The notes: generated by a model not told the origin, from the sequence alone. A DNA stretch of 64,000 bases from Alphaproteobacteria bacterium (GCA_009995595.1 JAACPE010000002.1:186001-250000), one strand, 5' to 3'. Counted from the stretch's first letter, positions 24,326-35,337 are shown. Numbers and translations are program-made.

Positions 24326-27300
24326 ATGGCTAGCAACCACCTGATTTTGGCCCAACCCGAGGCTAATTCAACAATTGATTACACAATCCCAAGTGGCGAG
24401 TCTGCAAGACTATCTTTCACACCAGAAGACATTTCCGGTCTTAATATTGGTGGTTCGGGAGAACTGGTAATCAGCTTTATTGATGGTGGGCAGCTTGTTG
24501 TTTCTAACTTTAATGAGTTTATACAAAACGGAAATACACTTTATTTAGATGATGGTACATTCATCGATCCAGCCGTGCTAGCCAGCGCGATCGGTGGAGA
24601 CTATCCATTTAATGACATCTCTACAGCAGCCGGCGTTGCGGGTAACGACAACGGCGTAGAGCGTATTGCACAGCCAGGTGAAAATACTACACAAGAAATC
24701 TCCCTTGTTCCTGGCCAACAATATGCATGTGAGTTTGATCCTGCTAATGCAGCTAAAGTAGAAATTAAAGATGGCCAAATGATCCTCACATTTGCTGATG
24801 GATCACAAGTGGTTATTAACAACTATTCAGAAGTGATGGCAGGTGATCTTCCTGCTGAGCTTACACTTGCTGACGGCACTGTTATTGATGGTGAAAAATT
24901 ATTAACAGCTGTGACTAATATCGAAGAGCCAACAGAAGAAGTATTGACAGTTGCAGATGTTGAGCCTGCGTCAGGTGAGGCTGATCCTCAAGCCGAAGTT
25001 CGTGGGCAAGAATCTGCGGCAGATCAAGTTGCAAATATTGAGCCAGCAGCGGGTGACGATATCGCCAATACGCTTGCAAATATTGAGCCAGCAGCGGGCG
25101 AAGCGCTGGGCGGCGGCGATGGTAACTATAATTTTAGCACGCCTAATGCTACTCCGCTTCAAGCGGCTACTGCAATTGGGCCTTTAGGGCCAACGGCGCT
25201 ACAATATGGTGCGCCACGTGTACTTGGAGAGGTGCGTGACATTCAGCGTGTTACAACACCTGTTAATCCGCGCCCTGTTATTGCTCGCGCTGAAGTTGCG
25301 CTTGATGAATCGAATCTGGATGGCGGCCCACTTGTAGGTGGCGGCACATTGGATGTTAATTATGGCGGCGATGGCGCAGGCTCTATTCTTCCAAATGGTG
25401 AAGTGACTGTGTCTTGTGATTCTGCTGGCGTTGATACGCTTTTAGTTCAAGGTCAATTGGTTGATATTGCACAAACCGCTAATGGGTATGTTGGAACCAT
25501 TGCTGGATCAAACCCTGTTGTTACAGTATTTGAATTCACGATCGACTCAGCGACAGGCGAATACAGCTACACACAATTTGAATCATTCGATCATTCAGAT
25601 ACAAATAATGACAATGAAGATATTTGTCTTGATTTTGGTATTGTAGTGACAGACGCTGATGGTGATGCAACACCAGTAAACATTAGTATTCTTGTTGCTG
25701 ATGACGCGCCAGTTGTGACATCACAAGTAACAGAAACTGTTGATGAAACAGATATGGTTGGCGGCAAAATTGCCGTGACAGGTCAATTCCAAGCAGATGT
25801 CGGCCAAGATGGTCCAGGCGTTTATTCATTGGCCCCTGCATCTACAGTAACTATCTCAGGATCAGTTGCTGGTGGTACATTGACATCAAATGGTGTTCCA
25901 GTTGTAACAACTTTAACAGGAAACACCTATACTGGTGTCGCCAATGGGCAAGTTATCTATACATTAGAATTAAATACTGCGACGGGCGAATACACTTATA
26001 CATTGTGTGGCCCACTTGATCATGCGGATACAACAAATCCAGATGATGTAATTTCGTTTAATTTTGATATCAATATTACGGATTTTGATGGCGACACAAA
26101 AACAGGCACAGTGACTGTAAATGTTAAAGATGATGCGCCAGCACTTTTGAGCCAAAAAGCACTTACTGTTGATGAAACAGATGCAAATGGTGCCAATCTT
26201 GTTGCTGCAGGTCAATTTGTTGTTGATGGCGGCGAAGATGGTATTGCAAGCTTTACACCAACAGGTGCGAGCACATTTAACGCAACGGGCTCAACAGGTG
26301 CAGGGCTTACTTCTGGCGCAGAGCCAGTTGTTGTGACTGTAACTGGCAATACATATACAGGCACTGCGAACGGCCAGACTGTCTTTACGATGGAGTTGAA
26401 CCCAACAACTGGCGCTTATACTTACACGCAAATTTTACCTCTTGATCATGCAGATACGACAAACCCAGATGATGTTATCAGTCTTGAGTTTGGCTTTACT
26501 GCTGTTGATGGTGATGGGGATGCCGTTTCTGGGCTTGTGACTGTGAACGTAAAAGATGATGGTCCGTCAATCAAGCCAACTGTAGCGACAGTTGATGAAA
26601 CTGACCTTGCTGGCGGCGTTTCAATTTCTGGAACATATACTGGTGATTTCGGACAAGATGGTGCAGGCACGCTTGCGCCAACTGGTGACTTTACATCAGG
26701 CGGATCAAAGCTTGGCGGCGCATTGACATCAAATGGCGTAGCAATAGTTGTGACGTTCGATGCTGATACAAACACTTATTCAGGCGTTGCAGGAGCGAAC
26801 ACTGTCTTCACTATGGTCGTGAATGATGACGGTTCATACAAGTTTGATCTGCTTAAGACACTTGATCATGCAGATCCAAATGATCCAAATGATATTATAA
26901 ACTTAGATTTTGCTGTTCAAATTACAGATGGCGACGGCGACAGCGCGACAAGCTTTATCCGTATCAATGTTAAAGATGATGTTCCAGTTATTGGCGATTC
27001 AAAAGGTCAAGTTGATGAAACCAATCTTGATAAAGGGCCAATCGTTTACTCAGATACGGTTGATAGTAGTTTTGGTGCTGAAGTTGGTGAAATTAAGCCC
27101 ACTGGCTCAGGCCCAACAGGCGTAACAACGAATGGCGTACCTGTTGTAACAACAATTACTGGCGATACCTTTACGGGCACGGCAAATGGTGTGACAATCT
27201 TTACACTCCAAATTGATGCACAAACAGGTAAGTACACTTACACGCAGTTTGAAGAAATTGATCATGCAAATCCAAATGATCCAAATGACATCGTGTCGTT

Positions 27301-30300
27301 AAACTTTGGTATTATTATTGAGAGCACTGATGGATCTTTTGATACTGGTGTGATCACAATTGATGTTTCTGATGATGCGCCAGAAGCGCAAGACGACATT
27401 AATGGTGCCGAAGAAGGCCAGCTTATTACTGGCGACGTCACTGGGAATGACAATCTTTCTGAAGACAATCCAAACACAGTCACGAATATCCGCTTTGATG
27501 GTGTTGATTACCCAATCGTAGCAGGCGGCTTTGCTCAAATTGATACACCACTTGGTCAAATCAAAATGAACAGCGATGGTACTTATGAGTACACAACGAA
27601 AAATAATGACCCAGATGGTGTTGATCAGTTCGTTTACACTCTAACCGATAATGACGGCGATAGCTCTACAGCTAAACTTGACATTACTGTAACGCCTGAT
27701 GGCCAGCCCGTTGCTGTTTCTGAAGAGCTTGCAGTAGATGAAACTAACCTCACACCAGGGCCTATGATCTTTAATAACAGCCTTGATATTGATTTTGGTA
27801 TTGATGGTGCTGGGACAGTGGTCATAAATGGTGACATTAAAGTGGGTGGATCGCTTCTTGCGGGTCAACTGACTTCTGGCGGCGTGCCAGTGGATGTGAC
27901 TTTTGCTGGCAATACCTACGCTGGTGTTGCGGGCGCGGTAACCGTGTTTACGCTTCAGGTCAATAATGATGGAACATATAGCTTTCAGTTATTTGATCAT
28001 ATTGATCATGCAGATAACACAGATCCAAATGACATCATCAAACTTGATTTTGGCGTAACAATCTCTGATGCGGATGGAGATTCAGCCGAAGGCGTTATTA
28101 ATATTCTTATCTATGACGACGCGCCTGTTGCCTATGACGATGAACGCGTTTCATTAAAAGAGAGCGAAGAAGTTCGCGGTAATGTGACAACAAATGATGA
28201 GCTTTCAGAAGATCGCCCAACAAATGTTGTTGAAGTGAGCTTTAACGGTAATATCGTTGCTGTTCCTGCGACTGGCGTTGCAACAATTAACGGCAATTAC
28301 GGTAAGTTAACTATCGCATCTAATGGTTCTTACACATACAAGGCAAATGATAATAATCCAGAAGGCACAGACATATTTACTTATGTGCTTGAAGATTTTG
28401 ACGGTGATCGTGATACAGCTGAGTTTGGCTTTAACGTAGCGATGATTAACGATGAGCCTTTTGTTAAGCCAGCCCATGAAGTTGTTGACGAGACAGACCT
28501 TGGCCCATTGGTTGAGACAGGCACAGTTATTGCTGACTTTAAAGGTGATGGCCCTGGTACAATAGAGGGCAATGGTAGCTTTACATCAAGTGGTTCACGT
28601 GCGGGGAATGCCCTAACGTCAAACGGTACACCTGTAACCGTTACTTTCGATGATGCGACAAACACTTATAAAGGTGCTGCTGGCGGTGAAACAATATTCA
28701 CTTTGGCGATTAATCCGACTACCGGTGCGTATACTTACACACAAGTAGGTGTTCTTGATCATGCAGATGGCAATAATCCAAACGATGTTATTGATCTTCG
28801 TTTTGGTGTTGAAGCGATTGATAAAGACGGTGATAAAGCGGCAACAACAATAACAATCAGCGTTCGTGATGATGCCCCAGAAGCAAAAAATGTTGTTGCA
28901 GATGGTGTTGATGAAACAACAGCGTTCCGTGATGGATCGCAAAGCATTGATGGAAACGTGCGCCCTGATTTTGGTAATGACGGAGCAGGGTCTGTTTCAG
29001 GAAATAACCAGTTTAACGCTGGTGGTTCACTGACAGGCGGCGTGCTGACTTCAAATGGTCAGCCAGTTGTTGTTTCTTATAACGCGGCAACAGGAACTTA
29101 CACAGGCTCTGCTGCGGGCAAGACAGTCTTTACAATGGTTATTGGTAACAATGGCGATTACGACTTCACATTAACAGGGTCGCTGGATCATGCTGATGGA
29201 AACAAAGACAACGACATTATTGATCTTAACTTTGGTTACACAGTGACGGATTATGATGGCGATAAAGCATCAGCTTTCATTAAAGTTAATGTTGCTGATG
29301 ATGTACCAAGTATCGATCAAAAATTTGTTGCAGTTGACGAAGATGATTTAGCGAATGGCCCTATCACATTAACAGCGACTGTCCCTCATGACTTTGGTCA
29401 AGATGGAGCGGGCTCAATTGATCCAACTGGTAAATTTGTTGCTAAATTCCAAGAGGGCGGCCCAGATGTTACACTGACATCACAAGGTGATGCAATTACT
29501 GTGACACAAGCTGGAAACGGCTATATTGGTAAAGCTTCAGATGGTCGTGAGATATTCTCTCTATCAATCAATCCTGAAACAGGTCGTTACACTTATACGC
29601 AACTTGATCAAATTGATCATCCAGATGGTTCAAATCCAGATGATGTAATTTGGCTTAAATTCGAAGTCAAAATAACAGATGCAGATGGTGACAGTGATAC
29701 AGCCTATATTGGTATTGATGTCCACGATAGTGGCCCAGTTGCAAATAATGATACCGGTAACGCCAAAGAAGGTGAAACAATTAATGGTAACGTTATTGCG
29801 AACGATGTTGTTGGCGCTGACGAGGCCGGCACAATTACAAACGTGACTTATAATGGTAATACCGTTGCTGTTCCTACTACAGGTCAGGCAACTATTTCTG
29901 GTCAGTTTGGTACGTTGAAAATCTCTGCTGATGGCTCTTACACATATAAGGCAAATAGCAATAATCCAAATGGGATTGATGTATTTACTTATACCCTCCG
30001 TGATTTTGATGGAGACACGGCTACTGCCAAGTTGAGTATCAATGTAGAGCGTGTGAATGATATTCCTGTTGTGACGAAGCCTGGTAATCAGACTGTTGAT
30101 GAATCTGATCTTGGCCCAGTGACCAAAACAGGCGACATCAAAGTGAATTTTGGCGGTGATGCACCTGGCACTATTGACCCAAGCGGCGCTTTCAGTGCGA
30201 CGGGCTCTTTAACTGGCGGCAAACTGACATCATGTGGTGAGCCTGTGACAGTTTCTGTTTCAGGTAACACCTATACTGGTGTTGCTGATGGTAAGACAAT

Positions 30301-33300
30301 CTTCACATTAGAAATCAAAGATAACGGTGCTTATAAGTTTGATCTGATTGGTACGCTTGATCATGCTGATGGCTCTAATCCAAATGACGTGATTAATCTA
30401 AACTTTGGTATCATAGCCAGAGATGCTGACGGTGATACGGCCACGACAACTTTGACAATTAATGTTAGAGACGATGCGCCCGAAATTTCTGATCGCTTCC
30501 AGCAGGTTGACGAAGATGTTTTGGTCAATGGCGGTACAATTACGCTCACAAGCACTGTTCCCCATGATTTTGGGAATGATGGCGCGGGTACAATAAAATC
30601 AAATGGTGATTTTGTTGCTAAATTCCAAGTAGGCGGCCCAGATGTTACTTTAACATCACAAGGTCAAGCCATCGTGGTAACGCAAACAGCGAATGGTTAC
30701 GTTGGTAAAGCGGGTGGCCGTGATGTTTTCTCAATCACTGTGAACTCAACGACAGGTCAATATACCTACAAACAGTTTGATCAAATTGACCATCCTGATG
30801 CAGCAAACCCAGACGATGTGATTTGGCTGAAATTTGGTGTGACAATCACTGATAAAGATGGTGACACAGACACTGCCTATATCGGTATCGATGTCCATGA
30901 TAGTGGCCCAGTTGCAAATGATGATCATGATAATGCTAAAGAGGGTGAAACAATTACGGGTAACGTGATTACTAACGATGTTGTTGGCGCCGATGAAGCT
31001 GGCAGAATCACAAATGTGAACTTTAATGGTCAAAATACTGCTGTTCCAACAACAGGTGTTGCGACAATTAATGGTCAGTTTGGTACACTTAGAATTGCTG
31101 CAGATGGCTCTTATACCTACACAGCAAATAATAATAATCCAGAAGGAACTGACGCGTTTACTTACACGCTTCGCGATTTTGATGGTGATACAGATACAGC
31201 CATTTTGGCAATTTGTGTTGACCCACAAAACGATGTTCCCGTTATTGTTCAACCTGGGGTGAAGACTGTTGATGAAACAAATCTTCCAGGTCAAAGCGTT
31301 TCTGGTAAAGTTGATGTCAATTTTGGGAATGATGGCGCGGGATCTATTGATCCAAACGGAACATTCTCTGCTTCCGGTTCATTAACTGGTGGCAAACTAA
31401 CATCTTGCGGTGAGCCTGTGACAGTTACTGTTTCCGGTAACATTTATACTGGCGTTGCTGATGGCAAAACGATCTTCACTTTAGAGATTAAAGACAATGG
31501 TGATTACAAGTTTGACCTTCTAGGCACTCTTGATCATGGCAATGTTACTAACCCTGATGATGTTATTCGTTTAAATTTTGGTGTGACAGCTAAGGATGCT
31601 GATGGCGATACAGCCACAACAACAATTAGCATCAACGTTAAAGATGATGGTCCATCAATTACAACGATCTTTAAACCAGTGGATGAGGATAACTTGGCTA
31701 ATGGTGGAACAATCACACTCACCAATACAATTGCCCATAATTATGGCGCAGATGGTGCGGGTTCGATTGATCCAACAGGTGTCTTTACAGCGAAGTTCCA
31801 AACAACTGGTCCAGATGTGACATTAACATCAAAAGGTCAGTCGATTGCTGTGACAGCAACAGCGAATGGTTATGTTGGTGTTGCTGGTGGACGCACTATC
31901 TTCACACTCGATGTGCAAGATAATGGCCGCTACACATATAAGCAGCTTGATCAAATTGATCACCCGAATGCAAGTAACCCAGATGATGTGATTTGGCTTA
32001 AGTTTGAGGTTCAAATCACAGATAAAGATGGTGATACAGCAACGGCTGTTATCGGTATTGATGTCCATGATAGCGGCCCACAAGCCAATAATGACTCTGG
32101 ATCAGCCTCTGAGAGTGGAACAATTACTGGTAATGTTATTGCCAATGATCAAATACGCGCCGATGATGATGGTTCAATCACTAAAGTCGTGTTCAACGGT
32201 CAAACAACAACCGTTCCGACAACTGGTGTTGCGACAATTACAGGTCAATATGGCGTATTGAAAATTGCTGCGAATGGCTCATATAGCTATAAAGCCAACA
32301 GTAATAATCCAAATGGAACAGATGTATTCACTTACACACTGAAAGATTTTGATGGTGACACATCAACGGCTAACCTATCTATCAAGGTAACGCCAGATGA
32401 TAAGAATCCAATTGATATTAGTGGCCATTCTATTGTTGATGAAACAGGTTTGAATATCTCTGAAACTGGTACAATTAGTGTTAACTACCAAGGTGATGGT
32501 CCAGGAACAACGGATGGAACAGGTGCTTTCTCATCTTCTGGTTCACGCACTAGCGGCACATTGACGCATAATGGTACAGCGGTGACAGTGTCTTACAATA
32601 ATGGTGTTTACACAGGTAAAGCGGGAACAGTGACAGTCTTCACAATGACTATTCGCGCCGATGGTACATATACATACAACCAATTGGAAAACCTTGATCA
32701 TGCTGATGGCTCTAATCCAGATGATGTGATCAACCTTAACTTTGGTGTGAAAGCGACGGACGCTGACGGTGATACTGGTACAGGTACTGTTGTTATTAAA
32801 GTGAAAGACGATGGTCCAATTGCTAAAGATGACACGTTGTCTTTAAGTGACACACAAACATCGCGTAACGGTAATGTTTTAACCAATGATGATATTGGTG
32901 CGGATGACGGCCCAGGAGTTGTTGTTGCAACGCCCGGTACTTTCAATGGAACATATGGAACACTTGTTCTGCGTGCTGATGGATCTTACACGTATACACG
33001 TAATGGTAACCAAGGCGGAACAGACAAGTTCAACTATGTCATGTGTGACTCTGATGGGGATCGTTCTCCTGCTGAGCTTACCATTACTGTTGCGACTATC
33101 ATTCCAGATGCAAAACCAACGGATGTAACGGGCTTTGATGCAGTTGATGAGACGAACCTCAATGGTGGTACATTGACTGAAACAGGCACGGTTTCTGTGA
33201 ATTACAATGGTGATGGTCCAGGAACAGTAACAGCCCGTAATAGCTTTAGCTCTTCTGATGCAACATTAACGCATAATGGCACAGCGATTGTTGTGACATT

Positions 33301-35320
33301 GGCTGGTAATACCTTCACGGGTAAGGCTGGAACTAAGACGATCTTCACAATGACAGTCAATGCGGACGGCACGTATTCATACAAACAGTTTGATAATATT
33401 GATCATCCTGTTGCCAATAATGCGAATGACACGATTGATCTTCGCTTTGGTGTGAAAGCAACCGATGCAGATGGTGACAGTGCAGATGGTACAGTCACGA
33501 TCCGTGTGGCAGATGATGGTCCAAAAGCCAACAATGACACGCTATCTATAAGCAATAGCCAAACATCAAGAACAGGTAATGTTCTGACGAATGATGACAA
33601 AGGTGAAGATGATGGCCCTGGTGTCTCTGTTGTAACTGCTGGTACATTTACTGGTACATACGGAACACTTGTTCTACGTGCAGATGGTTCTTATACCTAC
33701 ACAAGATCTGGTAATGCTGGCGGCGTTGATACGTTCAACTACACGATGCAAGACTCAGATGGTGATCGTTCAGCAGCCACACTGACTGTTAACGTTGCTA
33801 AAGATGGAACGCCAACAGGTATTTCTGGTGTTGATACAGTCGATGAAACTAACCTTACGGGCGGTGTTATTACTGAAACGGGTACAATCTCAGTGAATTA
33901 CAACGGAGATGCAGCAGGGGCAGTAACAGCACGTAATAGCTTTAGCTCTTCTGATACAACATTGACGCATATGGGAATCCCCGTTGTTGTAACATTATCA
34001 GGCAACACCTTTACTGGTAAGGCCGGTACGACGACGATTTTCACGACGACTATTAATGCAAATGGTACTTATACATTTAAGTTGTATGATAACCTTGATC
34101 ATCCAAACGCAAATGATCCAAATGATAGTATTGCCTTACGTTTTGGCGTAACAGCGACGGATTCTGATGGCGATAGTGCAAATGGAACATTGACAATCAA
34201 TGTTCTTGATGATGGTCCAAAAGCTGTAAACGATACTGATCATTTAAATTCATCTGAAACGCGCGAAACAGGCAATGTTTTGACGAATGATAGTGCGGGA
34301 ACAGATGGTGGTAAAGTTGTTACAAATTGGGGCACTTATAACGGAAGCTTTGGTAGACTTGTTTTAGCGAGTGATGGATCGTATACGTACACACGCACAA
34401 ATAATAATGCAGGCACTGATGTTTTCAACTATACCATGCAAGATAAAGATGGCGATAAGTCATCTGCACAACTGATCATTACACTTGATAGAATATTTAC
34501 AGGTGGTGATGGCGGCGGTGACGGCGGTGGTGACGGTTGTCCTCTCGTTATTGACCTTGATGGTGACGGCATAGAGCTTATCTCTAAAGAGAATGGCGTG
34601 ATGTTCGACATTGATGAAGATGGTATTGCAGATAGAACAGCATGGGTTAGTGCCGATGATGGTATCCTTGTCCATGATGAAAATGGTGACGGAATCATTG
34701 GCGACCACTCAGAAATGTTTGGTAATGACCGTCAAGGAGGTTTTGCGATGTTGTCTGATGAAGACACCAATAATGACGGTGTTATCGATGCCAACGATGA
34801 AATCTGGTCTTCACTAAAAGTGTGGCAAGATCTAAATGGCGATGCCTTCTCACAAGCGGATGAGCTTTTGACAATGGATCAACTTGGCATACAGTCAATT
34901 TCACTCAGTGTTCAGGAAATCCAAGAAGTGATTGCTGGTAACAATGTGACAGCTGTTTCGACTGTAACACTCGAAGATGGATCGTCATTGAATGCTTATG
35001 ATGCATGGTTTCAATATGATAGCAGCGCCGCAGCGCAAGATGCCTTCTTGTTTGATGCGATTGCAGAAAGCGCCGAGACATTGGTCAACTTCAACGCTCA
35101 TGAGGCTGGAAATCTTGACATATCTCTTCTGGTTGAAGGCCAAGATGATGTTACTGAGGCCATTAACGACTTCGTTTATACTACAGAGTCTGCAGATAAA
35201 GGCGTTGTTGATAATGGTGACCATACAATAGGCCAAGTTTCTGAAATTTCATTGGCAGAAGCACCAGTGAGCAGCACGAGCGTCGAGCTTATTAATGTTG
35301 ACAATATTGTTAACCAGTAG
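24326..35320 (+). CDS. Giant repetitive type I-secreted adhesin
   Basis: A very large surface protein of 3664 residues. The AGGAG at 24315-24319 sits seven bases before the ATG at 24326, so that start is preferred over the ATG at 24320. Residues 1-320 contain two copies of a small beta module (L-V-I-S-F-I-D-G-G-Q and M-I-L-T-F-A-D-G-S-Q) and a linker with A-N-I-E-P-A-A-G repeats. About 3070 residues then hold 16 repeats of one kind (starting V-D-E-[TSD], containing L-D-H-A-D and D-x-D-G-D, ending V-x-D-D-x-P), interspersed with eight VCBS/cadherin-like repeats (G-N-V-x-x-N-D, D-G-S-Y-T-Y, F-x-Y-x-x-x-D-x-D-G-D). After a Gly/Asp linker comes a Ca-binding region with D-x-D-x-D-G loops. No RTX nonapeptide array is visible. 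It has no Sec signal, and tolC, ABC and HlyD genes follow, so it is exported by that type I system. Its likely role is attachment or biofilm matrix. Confidence 0.92.
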   Translation: MASNHLILAQPEANSTIDYTIPSGESARLSFTPEDISGLNIGGSGELVISFIDGGQLVVSNFNEFIQNGNTLYLDDGTFIDPAVLASAIGGDYPFNDISTAAGVAGNDNGVERIAQPGENTTQEISLVPGQQYACEFDPANAAKVEIKDGQMILTFADGSQVVINNYSEVMAGDLPAELTLADGTVIDGEKLLTAVTNIEEPTEEVLTVADVEPASGEADPQAEVRGQESAADQVANIEPAAGDDIANTLANIEPAAGEALGGGDGNYNFSTPNATPLQAATAIGPLGPTALQYGAPRVLGEVRDIQRVTTPVNPRPVIARAEVALDESNLDGGPLVGGGTLDVNYGGDGAGSILPNGEVTVSCDSAGVDTLLVQGQLVDIAQTANGYVGTIAGSNPVVTVFEFTIDSATGEYSYTQFESFDHSDTNNDNEDICLDFGIVVTDADGDATPVNISILVADDAPVVTSQVTETVDETDMVGGKIAVTGQFQADVGQDGPGVYSLAPASTVTISGSVAGGTLTSNGVPVVTTLTGNTYTGVANGQVIYTLELNTATGEYTYTLCGPLDHADTTNPDDVISFNFDINITDFDGDTKTGTVTVNVKDDAPALLSQKALTVDETDANGANLVAAGQFVVDGGEDGIASFTPTGASTFNATGSTGAGLTSGAEPVVVTVTGNTYTGTANGQTVFTMELNPTTGAYTYTQILPLDHADTTNPDDVISLEFGFTAVDGDGDAVSGLVTVNVKDDGPSIKPTVATVDETDLAGGVSISGTYTGDFGQDGAGTLAPTGDFTSGGSKLGGALTSNGVAIVVTFDADTNTYSGVAGANTVFTMVVNDDGSYKFDLLKTLDHADPNDPNDIINLDFAVQITDGDGDSATSFIRINVKDDVPVIGDSKGQVDETNLDKGPIVYSDTVDSSFGAEVGEIKPTGSGPTGVTTNGVPVVTTITGDTFTGTANGVTIFTLQIDAQTGKYTYTQFEEIDHANPNDPNDIVSLNFGIIIESTDGSFDTGVITIDVSDDAPEAQDDINGAEEGQLITGDVTGNDNLSEDNPNTVTNIRFDGVDYPIVAGGFAQIDTPLGQIKMNSDGTYEYTTKNNDPDGVDQFVYTLTDNDGDSSTAKLDITVTPDGQPVAVSEELAVDETNLTPGPMIFNNSLDIDFGIDGAGTVVINGDIKVGGSLLAGQLTSGGVPVDVTFAGNTYAGVAGAVTVFTLQVNNDGTYSFQLFDHIDHADNTDPNDIIKLDFGVTISDADGDSAEGVINILIYDDAPVAYDDERVSLKESEEVRGNVTTNDELSEDRPTNVVEVSFNGNIVAVPATGVATINGNYGKLTIASNGSYTYKANDNNPEGTDIFTYVLEDFDGDRDTAEFGFNVAMINDEPFVKPAHEVVDETDLGPLVETGTVIADFKGDGPGTIEGNGSFTSSGSRAGNALTSNGTPVTVTFDDATNTYKGAAGGETIFTLAINPTTGAYTYTQVGVLDHADGNNPNDVIDLRFGVEAIDKDGDKAATTITISVRDDAPEAKNVVADGVDETTAFRDGSQSIDGNVRPDFGNDGAGSVSGNNQFNAGGSLTGGVLTSNGQPVVVSYNAATGTYTGSAAGKTVFTMVIGNNGDYDFTLTGSLDHADGNKDNDIIDLNFGYTVTDYDGDKASAFIKVNVADDVPSIDQKFVAVDEDDLANGPITLTATVPHDFGQDGAGSIDPTGKFVAKFQEGGPDVTLTSQGDAITVTQAGNGYIGKASDGREIFSLSINPETGRYTYTQLDQIDHPDGSNPDDVIWLKFEVKITDADGDSDTAYIGIDVHDSGPVANNDTGNAKEGETINGNVIANDVVGADEAGTITNVTYNGNTVAVPTTGQATISGQFGTLKISADGSYTYKANSNNPNGIDVFTYTLRDFDGDTATAKLSINVERVNDIPVVTKPGNQTVDESDLGPVTKTGDIKVNFGGDAPGTIDPSGAFSATGSLTGGKLTSCGEPVTVSVSGNTYTGVADGKTIFTLEIKDNGAYKFDLIGTLDHADGSNPNDVINLNFGIIARDADGDTATTTLTINVRDDAPEISDRFQQVDEDVLVNGGTITLTSTVPHDFGNDGAGTIKSNGDFVAKFQVGGPDVTLTSQGQAIVVTQTANGYVGKAGGRDVFSITVNSTTGQYTYKQFDQIDHPDAANPDDVIWLKFGVTITDKDGDTDTAYIGIDVHDSGPVANDDHDNAKEGETITGNVITNDVVGADEAGRITNVNFNGQNTAVPTTGVATINGQFGTLRIAADGSYTYTANNNNPEGTDAFTYTLRDFDGDTDTAILAICVDPQNDVPVIVQPGVKTVDETNLPGQSVSGKVDVNFGNDGAGSIDPNGTFSASGSLTGGKLTSCGEPVTVTVSGNIYTGVADGKTIFTLEIKDNGDYKFDLLGTLDHGNVTNPDDVIRLNFGVTAKDADGDTATTTISINVKDDGPSITTIFKPVDEDNLANGGTITLTNTIAHNYGADGAGSIDPTGVFTAKFQTTGPDVTLTSKGQSIAVTATANGYVGVAGGRTIFTLDVQDNGRYTYKQLDQIDHPNASNPDDVIWLKFEVQITDKDGDTATAVIGIDVHDSGPQANNDSGSASESGTITGNVIANDQIRADDDGSITKVVFNGQTTTVPTTGVATITGQYGVLKIAANGSYSYKANSNNPNGTDVFTYTLKDFDGDTSTANLSIKVTPDDKNPIDISGHSIVDETGLNISETGTISVNYQGDGPGTTDGTGAFSSSGSRTSGTLTHNGTAVTVSYNNGVYTGKAGTVTVFTMTIRADGTYTYNQLENLDHADGSNPDDVINLNFGVKATDADGDTGTGTVVIKVKDDGPIAKDDTLSLSDTQTSRNGNVLTNDDIGADDGPGVVVATPGTFNGTYGTLVLRADGSYTYTRNGNQGGTDKFNYVMCDSDGDRSPAELTITVATIIPDAKPTDVTGFDAVDETNLNGGTLTETGTVSVNYNGDGPGTVTARNSFSSSDATLTHNGTAIVVTLAGNTFTGKAGTKTIFTMTVNADGTYSYKQFDNIDHPVANNANDTIDLRFGVKATDADGDSADGTVTIRVADDGPKANNDTLSISNSQTSRTGNVLTNDDKGEDDGPGVSVVTAGTFTGTYGTLVLRADGSYTYTRSGNAGGVDTFNYTMQDSDGDRSAATLTVNVAKDGTPTGISGVDTVDETNLTGGVITETGTISVNYNGDAAGAVTARNSFSSSDTTLTHMGIPVVVTLSGNTFTGKAGTTTIFTTTINANGTYTFKLYDNLDHPNANDPNDSIALRFGVTATDSDGDSANGTLTINVLDDGPKAVNDTDHLNSSETRETGNVLTNDSAGTDGGKVVTNWGTYNGSFGRLVLASDGSYTYTRTNNNAGTDVFNYTMQDKDGDKSSAQLIITLDRIFTGGDGGGDGGGDGCPLVIDLDGDGIELISKENGVMFDIDEDGIADRTAWVSADDGILVHDENGDGIIGDHSEMFGNDRQGGFAMLSDEDTNNDGVIDANDEIWSSLKVWQDLNGDAFSQADELLTMDQLGIQSISLSVQEIQEVIAGNNVTAVSTVTLEDGSSLNAYDAWFQYDSSAAAQDAFLFDAIAESAETLVNFNAHEAGNLDISLLVEGQDDVTEAINDFVYTTESADKGVVDNGDHTIGQVSEISLAEAPVSSTSVELINVDNIVNQ
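25291..34497 (+). repeat. Array of 16 adhesin repeats (type A) and 8 interspersed VCBS-like repeats (type B)
   Basis: Counted by reading the protein. Order: A1-A5, B1, A6, B2, A7-A9, B3, A10, A11, B4, A12, A13, B5, A14, B6, A15, B7, A16, B8. Type A units are about 125-145 residues, type B about 95-110. A-units carry one D-x-D-G-D motif each, with minor variants, and probably bind calcium between domains. Confidence 0.85.
29333..31678 (+). repeat. Two tandem 1173-bp super-repeats within the adhesin gene
   Basis: The motif V-D-E-D begins at 29333, 30506 and 31679, giving two steps of exactly 1173 bases (391 codons). Each unit is type A, type B, type A (A9-B3-A10 and A11-B4-A12). A third, shorter copy (A13-B5-A14) follows. 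The A units that start each copy share V-D-E-D, G-P-D-V-T-L-T-S, D-D-V-I-W-L-K-F and I-D-V-H-D-S-G-P, which the other A units lack. Confidence 0.85.
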
Positions 35321-35337
35321 TTATTAAGTAATTACAT

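Noticed and set aside
30746-31294. Long minus-strand reading frame opposite the adhesin repeats (182 codons)
   Set aside because: Antisense to a strongly coding repeat, odd composition rich in Ile, Cys and Asn, no ribosome site; a shadow of the adhesin gene.
25291-34497. Regularly spaced direct repeats that could suggest a CRISPR or satellite array
   Set aside because: They are in-frame protein repeats of about 300-430 bases within one continuous reading frame.
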